DNA from: an uncultured Saprospiraceae bacterium
GTDB taxonomy: Bacteria > Bacteroidota > Bacteroidia > Chitinophagales > Saprospiraceae
Length of the DNA stretch: 64,000 bases
Reading direction: 5' to 3'
NCBI GenBank assembly: GCA_938015805.1
Contig: CALLXF010000058.1
Location: 1 to 64,000, forward strand
The translations under genes were made by a program, and so were the position numbers. This document shows positions 35,996-45,658 of the stretch, piece by piece. Every line of letters starts with the position of its first letter. Positions within the stretch are counted from its first letter, which is position 1. A model generated the notes under the pieces. That model worked only from the letters and a program-made list of their open reading frames with translations. It ran no database searches and had not been told where the DNA came from.

Positions 35996-36169
35996 ATGTT
36001 TGGATTATTTAAAAAGAAATCACCAATAGAAAAATTACAAGAACAGTATCAGGCTTTAATGAAAGAGTCTTTTGACCTTTCTAAAATAGATCGTAAAAAA
36101 GCAGATGAAAAAGTAGCAGAGGCAGAAATCATCGCACAAGAAATAGAAAAGCTCAAAGCAAATGGATAA
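35996..36169 (+). CDS. Lacal_2735-family small protein
   Basis: A 57-residue protein (MFGLFKKKSPIEKLQEQYQ...), basic in front and helical, with alternating Lys/Glu in the rear. It matches the small Lacal_2735/DUF6435 family seen in Bacteroidota, of unknown function. The ATG at 35996 is preferred over a longer frame that begins inside the SDR gene. It overlaps the next gene by eight bases. Confidence 0.75.
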   Translation: MFGLFKKKSPIEKLQEQYQALMKESFDLSKIDRKKADEKVAEAEIIAQEIEKLKANG

Positions 36170-36437
36170 GTTATCTCCTAGAGATCACGATCGGATTATC
36201 GGAATGGCATGGGAAGATCGAACTCCTTTTGAAGCGATCAAATTCCAATTTGGGCTATCAGAATCCGATGTTATTAAGCTCATGCGGCGTTCCTTAAAGC
36301 GTTCTAGTTTTAATCTGTGGCGTAAAAGAGCCCATCAAATCAGTCAAAAACATCGCAAAAAAAGAAGCGAGGATATCGATCGTTTTAAGTGTTCAAGACA
36401 GCGTATCATCAGCAACAACAAAATATCTAAGCGGTAA
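36162..36437 (+). CDS. TIGR03643-family protein
   Basis: A 91-residue protein with the core DHDRIIGMAWEDRTPFEAI, FGLSESDVIKLMRR and SSFNLWRKRA that defines this family. Members are short, probably DNA- or nucleotide-related helix-turn-helix-like proteins, commonly near photolyase or SDR genes. The 3' tail is extended and very basic compared with the usual length. Its ATG overlaps the preceding stop, indicating coupling. Confidence 0.8.
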   Translation: MDKLSPRDHDRIIGMAWEDRTPFEAIKFQFGLSESDVIKLMRRSLKRSSFNLWRKRAHQISQKHRKKRSEDIDRFKCSRQRIISNNKISKR

Positions 36438-36488
36438 TAAATATTAGACTAATAGTTTTTAGACTTTTATAATCCTAGATTGCAAGTT

Positions 36489-38990
36489 TTAGATAATTAT
36501 AATTTTCTTTGATTTTTTGTATCGTTTATTTTTTAGCTGGACATAATAAACCCCAGACGGTAAGCCTACGACGTCTATTGAATGATTAGTCGCTCCTTTA
36601 TCTAATTTACCATTGTAAATAATTACACCTGCGTTATTTATCAGACTGGCTTCCATCGAAAGTCCATGACGTTCCGACCATTCTATGTTTATCAAACTAG
36701 AATTTTGTGCAAGGGTAAATTCTAGGTCATTTATGATATTTTCATTTGTATTAGAAATCTGTAAATCTATCTGAGACAAATCAAAGCTCTGTATACCTCT
36801 TGCAAATGTACCTGCTACCACTTCATCTTTGACAGGATTATAGGTCAGATCATACACTGGAATTACAGGCATATCATCTCCTAGTCTATCCCAAAATCCG
36901 CCTCCATCTACCGTCACATACACACCACCGTCAGTAGCTACAAAAATCACTTGGTCTAAACTTTCAGGATATATTAACATTTCGTTTATGGACAACTGGG
37001 GAAGATTTCCTTGGATACTCTCCCAAGAGTCACCACCATCTTCAGATCGATATATAAATGCTGTATTATCATTATCCTTGTATGCAGTAACAGTCACATA
37101 CATAACAGATTCATCATAAGTAGATGCATATACATCTGATATATAACTCATCCTGATACCTGCTGCTATGTTAGTCCAATTTTGTCCCTGATCCTCTGTT
37201 TTCCATACTTGTCCATCTGATGTTCCCGCCATTAGGATATTAGGATTTAGAGGAGACTCTGCTAAACTTACTATTTTCTTTTCTCTCTCATTACTTATCG
37301 GATCATAAAGCTCTGGACTGATGGCTTGCCACTCTGGAAGGTAAGAATCCTCTGTTTTAAAAACATTTTCTCCTCCGTAATACATAACGTTAGAATCATG
37401 AATACTCATAAAATAAGGTGCATCCCAGAATGCTCCACCAAAAAGTCCATTAGATGCATCATCGAAAGTTACACCACCATTTATCGTATAGTTAATATTA
37501 CCGCCTTGCGTTTCTACATAAAAATGCTGATCATCATTTGGATTAAAGACCATCTGGAATCCATCTCCACCCCATATTCTTTCCCATTGGTTAATCTCAT
37601 TTAAACTTCCACTTGTACTTCCATTATCCTGGGCACCTCCATAATATAAATCTGGACGATGTGGATTATAAGCTACACGATAAAACTGAGTCGTAGGGAT
37701 ATCTTCTATATCTACCCAAGTTATCGCATCGTCCGACGATCGGTATAGCCCTCCGTCAGTAGCAAGATAAAACGCCCCATCTTCTATTATCAGATCGTGC
37801 TTATCAGCATGCACCTCATAAGTCCACCACGGAGGAGCAGCTTCTTCCCACGTATCTCCTCCATCCTTAGATCTAATCAGATCTACTCCTAGGATAAAAA
37901 TATCATTATCGTCTTGCGGATTTACTCTAATCTGTCCAAAATACCATCCAAAACCTCCAGTTACCCCATTAAAGGGTTCTGCAGATTTATCTATCCAGTT
38001 TCCACCTCCATCTTCTGTTACATATACATTATGGACGTTATATCCCGTCCCTATATAAAGAGCGTAAATTTTTTCAGGATTCTGAGTTGACATTGCTAAC
38101 CCTATTCTACTAAAATTTTCTTGAGGTAAACCACCTTCTAAAATCGTCCAAGTATCTCCCCCATCTAATGATTTATGAATTTTAGCATCGGGTCCGTCTG
38201 CTACGGATGTTTTATTATTTCTGATCCTATTCCATGATGCTGCATAAAGGATATCTGGATTTTCTGGATGTACCAGTAAATCGATCACTCCTGTAGAATC
38301 ATTTACAAACAAAATTTGCTCCCAAGAGCTTCCTTTATCTAACGATTTATACAATCCCCTATTGATATTTTTTTCGAAAGGGAGCCCCATCGTAGCCGCA
38401 TATATGATATTATTATTAGTAGGAGCAATATTTATTCTAGATATAATGCTTGTTTCTCCAAGACCTATATTTTGCCAAGTTACCCCTGCATCTTCTGATT
38501 TATAAATCCCATCTCCTACAAAAGGATAACCAGAGATGTTATGATCTCCTGTACCTACATACAACAAATCAGGATCATTTTGATCTATTGTTATTTCTGA
38601 AATGGACAAATAGGCTTGCTCATCAAATATAGGATTCCAATTTGCTCCACCATCTACAGTTTTAAAAACGCCCCCATGAGAAAACCCGGCGTAAATAATA
38701 TTAGAATCATCAGGATGAACAGCAACCGTATTTATCCTAGCCCCAATATTTCCAGGCCCTTGTACATCCCAAGTACCAGCAGTAGATTTTAGAGATGGGT
38801 TATCTGCTAGTGCTTTAAGAGATTGAAAATATGCTTTGATCGGAAAATCTACATTAGGAAACTGTTTAGATTCCATATAGCCTTCAAAAGGATATAATTT
38901 ATTTTCTTCTCTATTTTTAAGTTCTTCATTCTCTTTAGATGTACAAGAAAACAAAAAAGCAATACAAGAAATTAGGATTAGTTTTTTCAT
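36489..38990 (-). CDS. Sortilin-like propeller lipoprotein with a T9SS-like tail
   Basis: An 833-residue protein with a lipobox (IAFLFSCTSKE, Cys about 16) and then VPS10/BNR-type propeller blades with repeated W-x5-G and TVDGGANW, SEDAGVTW, KSLDGGDTW patterns (about 60-730). The last 90 residues (LEFTLAQNSSLINIEW to the end, YYVQLKNKRYKKSKKIIII) resemble a T9SS type A domain. Having both a lipid anchor and a T9SS-type tail is odd, because each is usually enough to place a protein at the surface. It is related to the secreted protein at 5515-8598 but lacks its C-terminal domains. Catalysis is not evident. Confidence 0.75.
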   Translation of the reverse strand: MKKLILISCIAFLFSCTSKENEELKNREENKLYPFEGYMESKQFPNVDFPIKAYFQSLKALADNPSLKSTAGTWDVQGPGNIGARINTVAVHPDDSNIIYAGFSHGGVFKTVDGGANWNPIFDEQAYLSISEITIDQNDPDLLYVGTGDHNISGYPFVGDGIYKSEDAGVTWQNIGLGETSIISRINIAPTNNNIIYAATMGLPFEKNINRGLYKSLDKGSSWEQILFVNDSTGVIDLLVHPENPDILYAASWNRIRNNKTSVADGPDAKIHKSLDGGDTWTILEGGLPQENFSRIGLAMSTQNPEKIYALYIGTGYNVHNVYVTEDGGGNWIDKSAEPFNGVTGGFGWYFGQIRVNPQDDNDIFILGVDLIRSKDGGDTWEEAAPPWWTYEVHADKHDLIIEDGAFYLATDGGLYRSSDDAITWVDIEDIPTTQFYRVAYNPHRPDLYYGGAQDNGSTSGSLNEINQWERIWGGDGFQMVFNPNDDQHFYVETQGGNINYTINGGVTFDDASNGLFGGAFWDAPYFMSIHDSNVMYYGGENVFKTEDSYLPEWQAISPELYDPISNEREKKIVSLAESPLNPNILMAGTSDGQVWKTEDQGQNWTNIAAGIRMSYISDVYASTYDESVMYVTVTAYKDNDNTAFIYRSEDGGDSWESIQGNLPQLSINEMLIYPESLDQVIFVATDGGVYVTVDGGGFWDRLGDDMPVIPVYDLTYNPVKDEVVAGTFARGIQSFDLSQIDLQISNTNENIINDLEFTLAQNSSLINIEWSERHGLSMEASLINNAGVIIYNGKLDKGATNHSIDVVGLPSGVYYVQLKNKRYKKSKKIIII

Positions 38991-39179
38991 GGAAATGAAA
39001 ATAATGTAATCTAAAGAATAAAGCCATTAAAATTTAGAAAGAATCAATATGAATGTAATGAAGAATTACAAAGTCGAAAAAAATGATTCTGATTTTTGGT
39101 ATTTACAACGATGCAAATAAAATCAGTGAATCGATATAATTTAGAAAAACAAATCTATCCAAAACTAATTGAGATGAGT

Positions 39180-39211
39180 AAAAAAGAGCAACCAGCTTTC
39201 GCTGGCTGCTC
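39180..39211 (-). terminator. Rho-independent terminator with GAAA loop
   Basis: Eleven-base arms at 39186-39196 and 39201-39211, one mismatch, with a loop that is GAAA on the minus strand, followed by six T residues. It serves the gene ending at 39251. Confidence 0.8.
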
Positions 39212-39250
39212 ATTAATCAAGTAGGTTTGATAACCAAAAAAAAATGAGAA

Positions 39251-42200
39251 TTAGTGTTTAATTAATTTTATTGTAGAACTATTTTGAGCAGAATCAATAT
39301 TTACAAAATAAATTCCTGTATCAAAATCTGATCCATCAATCGAAATCGAACTAACTCCTTTTTTCGTAAATACATTACTTGTAAAAATTACTTTTCCTGT
39401 TATATCCGTTACAGTAAGTAACATCTCAGTATCATACGAAGAATGAATAGTTAGCTCAGTAGAATTAGTGAAAGGATTAGGAGCCGCTGTAAGTGCGAAT
39501 TCTAAATTAGTATCGCCTCTTCTAACTACTACTATTTCTGAGGTCTCTGTAAATCCATCAAAATCGACTGCTTTTAATCTATAAAAAGATGTAGCTAAAG
39601 GATTACGATCCAATATAGTATACTCGTTTACTTCAAAACTATAAGAGTGCCCTTGATGTTTTCCAATTTCCACCCACTCGTTTATACCATCTGCGGATCT
39701 TTCAATAATTTGGAATTCGTTATTAATTTCTGACGCCGTACTCCAAGATATTCTATTGTAAGCTCCTTCTTTTACCGCACCAAAACTAAGTAACTCGATA
39801 GGTAATAAAGGCTCTGCCATACAATCAGTTCCAAAACCAAATGGACATTCATATTCTACTGGAGCTTTAGTATCATCATTTATAGACTTGAATGTAGAAC
39901 CTCCTGTTCCATCTCCACATAAACAGTCCACAGTTATTTCTACCATTCCATCTCCTTGATTACATATTGGTAATATTTCAATGCTGTAAGTTCCATCCAT
40001 ATTATCGACAAAATTTGCATAAGTAGCATTAATTGGATTGGAGAAAAAAGCTTCGTATCCATCCGGACAAGAAAATGTAATCACATTATTACTCAGAGGA
40101 GCACAATCATCATCCACACAACCAGGATTTCCATCTTCTGGTCCTGAAACAAATGTCGGAGTAGGATCAACACATGTAGGATCAACATCAACTGTAAACG
40201 GAATAGATAATTCATTAGTTCCTGGATCTCCTACTGCATCTTGCCAACAAACAACCTCTATAGTATAATCTACAGGATCACAATCTACTGTAATATCAAT
40301 ATCCACAGCAGAAGTAGTAAATAAATTTCCAAGTAAACCCAAATTAGTAGTTCCCTCAAACAGATAAACATCTACGTCATAGGGAGGATTATAAGAAGAA
40401 GGATCTCCCATCGCATTTACGTCATGTACTTCTATGGTTAAAACATCAGTTGGACATCCGCTAAGTGGGCTAGTAATTATTTCTATATCACACAATGGAC
40501 CTCCACACGATACAACTCCACACTCCTCTACTAGATCATTACTATATACAGTTTCACAAGTGGTTCCTGCAAATGCCGTATATGTATATGATAACTCTCC
40601 ATCTACATGCGTAGCACAGTCGCCAGTTGTTCCTGTTGTTCCTGTCATCGTAAAACAGACTGTTCCGTCTGGAGAAGTAATCTCTACAAGTCCAGCTTCT
40701 CCAGCACAATCAGGTGACGTTTCTGCAACTGTCAGCTCTGGATAAACAGTAAATGTGTAAAGTACCTCAACTATATCAGATCCATCTATTGAACAATTAA
40801 CATCCCCTGTATACACAACTACCTGAGGATCACATGACTGTGGATCAACAGTTACAGTGGGATCTATATCCCATGTCAGCGATGCTAAATCTGGAACATC
40901 TACTAAATCAGCAAGTACAGGAAGCATAGACGGAACGCCTGGCCCTACGCATAATACTTCCATTGGGTCAACATAAGTTCCTAAATCTACTGGACATGTA
41001 CAAGTACAATCACTTGTCAAATCCATAGTAAAAGTTACTTCACATGCTGTTCCCGCGAAAAAGGTTTCATCATATGACAGAGCCCCATCTAGAGGATCTG
41101 TTGGACATGTGGTAGCAGGATCTTCTCCAGCTGTTCCTGTCATGGTAAAACACACAGTTCCGTCCGGAGATGTTATTTCAACACTCGGTAATGTACCGGC
41201 ACAGTCAGGCTCCACAATAACTTCTGTTAACTCTGGATAAACAGTTACTGTTCCTAAATCAAATTCAACTAATCCTACTGGAGCAGCACAATCAAAGGCA
41301 TCTTGCCAACAAACGACATATCCTGTATATGTAACATCCACTGGATCACAACCTTGAACTGGCTCAGGAGTTACGGTCAATGTTCGAGATGGAAATGAAG
41401 AATACACGTTGACTGAGTTAGAACAACTTCCATCAGAACCTACTGCATAAACATCTACATCAGCAGAAGTAGCACCACTGATCGCACCTACATCAATAGT
41501 TACAGAACTACCAGCACAAACCTCTGTTGCGGAAAAGGCTCCCAGTGATCCCATATCACATAAATCTCCACCACAGTCCAAGACTGGACACTCATCGGTT
41601 AATGTATAAGTAACTGTAACAATAACTGAATTATCTAGGTTACAAGTAACTTCTCCAGTAAATACAACTGTATCAGTATTTCCACAGCCAAGACCTGAAG
41701 CATCTGCATTATTAGCAGGATCCGTAGGATCCGGAGTCCATACTAATGTCGCTCCTGCAGGTGCATCTACTAAATCTGCCAAAGTAGGAAGATTACTAGG
41801 TAGACCCGCTCCACAAATCATCTCATTAGGGTCTACATAAGTCCCCAAACTTACTGGACATGTACATGAACAAATTTCCTGCAAGTCCATCGTATACTCT
41901 GTCTCACAATCTGTTCCCGCAAAAGCAGTAAATGCATAACTTAACGATCCATCAACTGGATCTGTCGGACAAGTCGTAGCTGGATCTTCTCCAGTTACAC
42001 CATTCTGTGTAAAACAAATAGTCCCATCCGGAGCAGTAATAGTAACACTTGGAACTGTACCCGCACAATCTGGTGCCACTACCGTCTCTGTTAATTCAGG
42101 GCAAGAAGAAGTTACATGGCCTGTCGAGATTAGAGTACCATCAGCTGGTCCATTAAAAGGGTCTTGCCATGGGACGTAATATAGATCTACGGCTGGTGCG

Positions 42201-42496
42201 TCTTCACAATCGCAGCCCATAGGATCATCTTGGGTTATCGTAATATCTGGTGTAGAGTTTCCACTGTATATATTTACAGGCCCTCCTAATACTTGCATCG
42301 CTGCAGGATCCCAAGCATAAATGTCTACATCATAAGTTACTCCGCCCGGATCTTCTAACGAAAGTACTCCATCAGCACCATTACATCCTGCTGCGGGAGT
42401 AGCAATAATGCCACCTTGGGCTACAACAAAAGTGTAGGAACAGCACATCACCACAATGGCCATAACACTCTTAAAATTAAGGTATCGTCTTTTCAT
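39251..42496 (-). CDS. Large Cys-rich T9SS surface protein
   Basis: A 1081-residue acidic protein. A signal peptide (about 1-26) precedes repeated beta-rich modules (about 30-880). A recurrent block reads PDCAGTxPSVxITxPDGTxCFT, GEDPATTCPTDP, LSYxxTxFAGTxCE and CTCPVxLGTYVDP, and occurs at least three times. The C-terminal 200 residues hold a fibronectin-like region (LLSFGAVKEGAYNRISWSTASEIN) and a T9SS type A sorting domain (APNPFTNSTEL to the end). No enzyme domain is visible. The many paired cysteines suggest a rigid extracellular fibre; an adhesive role is inferred. It is 22 bases downstream of the FG-GAP protein gene, so the two are probably in one transcript. Confidence 0.85.
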   Translation of the reverse strand: MKRRYLNFKSVMAIVVMCCSYTFVVAQGGIIATPAAGCNGADGVLSLEDPGGVTYDVDIYAWDPAAMQVLGGPVNIYSGNSTPDITITQDDPMGCDCEDAPAVDLYYVPWQDPFNGPADGTLISTGHVTSSCPELTETVVAPDCAGTVPSVTITAPDGTICFTQNGVTGEDPATTCPTDPVDGSLSYAFTAFAGTDCETEYTMDLQEICSCTCPVSLGTYVDPNEMICGAGLPSNLPTLADLVDAPAGATLVWTPDPTDPANNADASGLGCGNTDTVVFTGEVTCNLDNSVIVTVTYTLTDECPVLDCGGDLCDMGSLGAFSATEVCAGSSVTIDVGAISGATSADVDVYAVGSDGSCSNSVNVYSSFPSRTLTVTPEPVQGCDPVDVTYTGYVVCWQDAFDCAAPVGLVEFDLGTVTVYPELTEVIVEPDCAGTLPSVEITSPDGTVCFTMTGTAGEDPATTCPTDPLDGALSYDETFFAGTACEVTFTMDLTSDCTCTCPVDLGTYVDPMEVLCVGPGVPSMLPVLADLVDVPDLASLTWDIDPTVTVDPQSCDPQVVVYTGDVNCSIDGSDIVEVLYTFTVYPELTVAETSPDCAGEAGLVEITSPDGTVCFTMTGTTGTTGDCATHVDGELSYTYTAFAGTTCETVYSNDLVEECGVVSCGGPLCDIEIITSPLSGCPTDVLTIEVHDVNAMGDPSSYNPPYDVDVYLFEGTTNLGLLGNLFTTSAVDIDITVDCDPVDYTIEVVCWQDAVGDPGTNELSIPFTVDVDPTCVDPTPTFVSGPEDGNPGCVDDDCAPLSNNVITFSCPDGYEAFFSNPINATYANFVDNMDGTYSIEILPICNQGDGMVEITVDCLCGDGTGGSTFKSINDDTKAPVEYECPFGFGTDCMAEPLLPIELLSFGAVKEGAYNRISWSTASEINNEFQIIERSADGINEWVEIGKHQGHSYSFEVNEYTILDRNPLATSFYRLKAVDFDGFTETSEIVVVRRGDTNLEFALTAAPNPFTNSTELTIHSSYDTEMLLTVTDITGKVIFTSNVFTKKGVSSISIDGSDFDTGIYFVNIDSAQNSSTIKLIKH

Positions 42497-42518
42497 AATA
42501 AATAGGTTTAATAATTCT

Positions 42519-45026
42519 TTAATAAGTTTTTAAAATTTTGATCAATACGTTTTGGTTTTTTATGGTCAGGTTTAAAAAATATATACCCGGTAAGAAAGAT
42601 TGGGCGTTAATATCTATTTTGTTATTTCTAATGTCGTACATGTCATTTATAATCGTTTTTACTACTTTACCTTTTACGTCATATATTCGGATGAGTTCCA
42701 CATCATCCCAATCACCTAAATATTCCAGATTAAAATTTTGTCTAAAAGGATTAGGATAAACGCTTATCTCGTTCTTAATGTCTAAGTTTTCTAAACCGGA
42801 AATAATAGAGGCATCAACCTGTATAATACTATCACAACCATTTATTGAAGTCAGATTAATGCTAAAGGAGGTATCTGCTAATATTTCAATACTTTCAAAA
42901 ACTGTCCCTTGCATAACCGCTATCTCTTCTAACTGAAAAAATACCTCGTGCACTACGACTTCTAACATGATTATGCTATCACATCCGCTAGCGTCCTGCA
43001 ACTCTATTTCAAACTCACCTTCCTCAGTAATATCAAGTCCATAATATTGTAATGTATCTCCTTGACAGATACTGATCTCTTCTAAATACAAGGTATCTGG
43101 TTGTACTAATAAGTCAACTACTATTAGTGAATCGCAACCATTTTGTGACGGGTAACTATATTCATAAGAACCAGTATTAAATAAGCTATCTTCTTCTATC
43201 AGTAGATATTCACCTGCACAAATTTGAAATGATCGCATTTCCGCAAAGGCTTCTACAATGAGATCCAGAAGAATTATACTATCACACCCAGCTCCGGAAA
43301 GAAGTTTTATTTCATGAATTCCAGGAACATCAGTGGTATAGTTTCCGATAGTTATAAACTCCCCTGAACAAATAGTTTCGTTTAGTTCTAAAACTTCACT
43401 TTTTATAACCTCTAAATTTATAGTAACAATACTATCCAAACCTGAAGAAGAAACTCCAGAAAGAGTATACTCGCCGGTCTCAGTCAAAAGAGAATCAAAA
43501 AGCATGTAAGAATCATTATCACAAATTGTTTCATCAATTTGTATATCATAATAACTACTATGACTTCCTTCATTAACTGCCAAAGTTTGATTAACCGAAA
43601 TATTATAAAAACGATCTACAATTCCACTTAACCATTTCACCTTTAAACTGTCAATCTTAGCATTACTACCAAGACCAAAATGAACAATATTAGAATTCTG
43701 CGTTTTGTAACCTGTTCCGCACAAAACATATGCTACTTGCCTTATTCCATCAGCATCTAATGTTAGATGATTGCCTTTTCCATAAAGGTTACTTTGATTT
43801 CCTTTAAACTTTATGTTAATAAAGTTTCCAGTATCATTTTCGTTTTCTAATAGCTGAAAATTAGAAACCCCAGCATTATTAATAGCAATATCAGGAAATC
43901 CATCATTATTAAAATCTCCAACTGCACTTGAATAACTTTCTAAAGTATCTCCATCCATTCCATCTAGAAACCCCTCAAAGAATGATCCGTCCCCTTTGTT
44001 AAAATATAATCTATTATGATCGTCTAAGGTTGTTCTGTTATGGCAGATATATAGATCCAAATCTTGGTCATTATCGATATCTACAAAATTTGCAGCCCAG
44101 CCTACATTATGTATATCTAATTCTAGACTATCCGCAATGTCAGCATAATGATTATTTGAATTGTTCTGAAGTAATTTATTTCCTCCTAAAACAGTGTTTG
44201 TGATATAAATATCAAAATCTGCGTCTCTGTCAAAATCCGCATAGCCAATATTCATGGCATCCATATAACAATTAGTACCAGTTTCTGCACTTACCTCTTT
44301 AAAACGCCAACCTCCCAAATTCTTGTAGAGCAGATTAGGATATTCGTATTTATCCGAACAAACATAAATATCCTGTAAACCATCATTATTATAATCAATA
44401 AAACTCGAAACCAAAGTCGGGTTGTCACCAGCTCCTACTCCTGAATAAAGTGTATAGTCTTGAAAAACTCCATTACCCAAATTGCGGTAAATCAAATTTG
44501 TGTGACCTAAAACACCAAAATAATTACTTACATATAAATCCAATAACCCATCATTATCCACATCTCCAAAGCAAACTCCATGAGTAGCATCAGCTTCTAA
44601 TAGTAGACCAGATGATTCCGTGATATCTTGTAATTCTAAGTTTCCTTTATTGCGATATAAGCGATTGATCCCATTAAAAGCCGAGACATATAGATCTAAA
44701 TCTCCATCGTTATCAATATCTACCCAGAGTATCTGTTTAGCTTCCTCAACATTATCGACTAGGGAAGGAATTTTATGAAAGGCACCATTTTCGTTTAGGT
44801 AAAAATATAGACTGTCACCTGCTTGTGATGCAAAAGTTAAATCATCCCAGCCGTCAGAATTGAAATCAACGAAGCTAACTCCTCCACCAAAATGACCTTC
44901 TCCATAAGTTCCTATAATGTTATGATCTAACGCTACATTCCTCATGGTGTTTTGACCAAAAACATAGCTACTGAACAGCAGAATGCCAAGGACAAACAAA
45001 TTTGTTTTGTCTAAATCTATTCTCAT
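42519..45026 (-). CDS. FG-GAP/ASPIC surface protein with T9SS tail
   Basis: About 835 residues from the ATG at 45026; the ATG at 45059 adds 11 residues before the signal peptide and is also possible. Residues about 25-400 form FG-GAP/VCBS repeats with calcium-binding loops (DFNSDGWDD, DIDNDGDLD, DVDNDGLLD). An ASPIC/UnbV domain (about 405-510) and four or five repeats of about 55 residues (GCDSIIxxDLxV) follow, ending in a T9SS type A domain. The calcium loops suggest surface integrin-like binding. A -7 box at 45091-45098 supports transcription from just upstream. Confidence 0.85.
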   Translation of the reverse strand: MRIDLDKTNLFVLGILLFSSYVFGQNTMRNVALDHNIIGTYGEGHFGGGVSFVDFNSDGWDDLTFASQAGDSLYFYLNENGAFHKIPSLVDNVEEAKQILWVDIDNDGDLDLYVSAFNGINRLYRNKGNLELQDITESSGLLLEADATHGVCFGDVDNDGLLDLYVSNYFGVLGHTNLIYRNLGNGVFQDYTLYSGVGAGDNPTLVSSFIDYNNDGLQDIYVCSDKYEYPNLLYKNLGGWRFKEVSAETGTNCYMDAMNIGYADFDRDADFDIYITNTVLGGNKLLQNNSNNHYADIADSLELDIHNVGWAANFVDIDNDQDLDLYICHNRTTLDDHNRLYFNKGDGSFFEGFLDGMDGDTLESYSSAVGDFNNDGFPDIAINNAGVSNFQLLENENDTGNFINIKFKGNQSNLYGKGNHLTLDADGIRQVAYVLCGTGYKTQNSNIVHFGLGSNAKIDSLKVKWLSGIVDRFYNISVNQTLAVNEGSHSSYYDIQIDETICDNDSYMLFDSLLTETGEYTLSGVSSSGLDSIVTINLEVIKSEVLELNETICSGEFITIGNYTTDVPGIHEIKLLSGAGCDSIILLDLIVEAFAEMRSFQICAGEYLLIEEDSLFNTGSYEYSYPSQNGCDSLIVVDLLVQPDTLYLEEISICQGDTLQYYGLDITEEGEFEIELQDASGCDSIIMLEVVVHEVFFQLEEIAVMQGTVFESIEILADTSFSINLTSINGCDSIIQVDASIISGLENLDIKNEISVYPNPFRQNFNLEYLGDWDDVELIRIYDVKGKVVKTIINDMYDIRNNKIDINAQSFLPGIYFLNLTIKNQNVLIKILKTY

Positions 45027-45090
45027 TCTCAATTTAATGGTCAAATGATAACTAAGCATTTTCTTACAAAAAGCTTAAAAATCAAAATTT

Positions 45091-45098
45091 CAAAACTA
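45091..45098 (-). promoter_or_regulatory. Putative -7 box for the FG-GAP gene
   Basis: TAGTTTTG on the minus strand, an exact TAnnTTTG match. It lies 32 bases above the upstream ATG (45059) and 65 above the preferred one (45026). Confidence 0.4.
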
Positions 45099-45126
45099 CT
45101 GGGAGAAGAAAAAGAAATGGTGGTTA

Positions 45127-45282
45127 TAAGTAGGTTTTCTAATCTCCAATAATTAGTAACAACCTAATTTTCAATAAAAAATGGACAAAATAGATCCATT
45201 GATTTTAAAAAAAATCAAGCCTAGTATTATAAAGAAGTTGTTTTATGTATTGAGAATAAGAAAGGTTAAGTAGGTTTTCTAA
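45127..45282. repeat. Intergenic direct repeat, 16 bases
   Basis: TAAGTAGGTTTTCTAA occurs at 45127-45142 and again at 45267-45282. The following 30 bases are also alike but less exact (TCTC, AA, TAACAA, CT, TT matches), giving an imperfect repeat of about 45 bases at 140-base spacing. Confidence 0.6.
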
Positions 45283-45658
45283 GTCTCAACATATGGTTAA
45301 CAATCTGGTTGAATTCTAAATTTTTAGAATATTGTACCGAAAGTTAAACTAATCTAAGAAGAAATTGCAAGTTTAATACCATAACTCAAAACAAATATCT
45401 CGATCAAGTTTAAATGTAAAACATATTAAAATATACCGTTATGTCTAAATAACTGATAATGATATACTTAACAAGAAAATGTAGAAAAACCAATCCGTAA
45501 AAAAAGTGCTGAAGAAATATTTAAAATATTGTTTAAAAAACAAGAAATTTGAAAAAATACTAAACAAAACCGCATTTTACTAGGCATAACAATAAAATTA
45601 ATTGTTCGCCTGCTTTATCATTGCTTTAAAATGGAAGTATTAAATAAAGATAATTTGA

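Larger units (their letters stand above)
45060..45658. other. 599-base intergenic region
   Basis: Very AT-rich. It holds a TAGTTTTG -7 box (minus strand, 45091-45098) and a 16-base exact direct repeat (45127-45142 and 45267-45282). Degenerate TTAACA-like stretches follow each repeat copy, and a 30-codon ORF at 45181-45273 is probably chance. No RNA gene is recognised. Confidence 0.6.

Noticed and set aside
45181-45273. 30-codon plus-strand ORF in the 599-base gap
   Set aside because: It is short, very basic and fits AT-rich chance, with an in-frame stop right before the ATG and no ribosome site seen.
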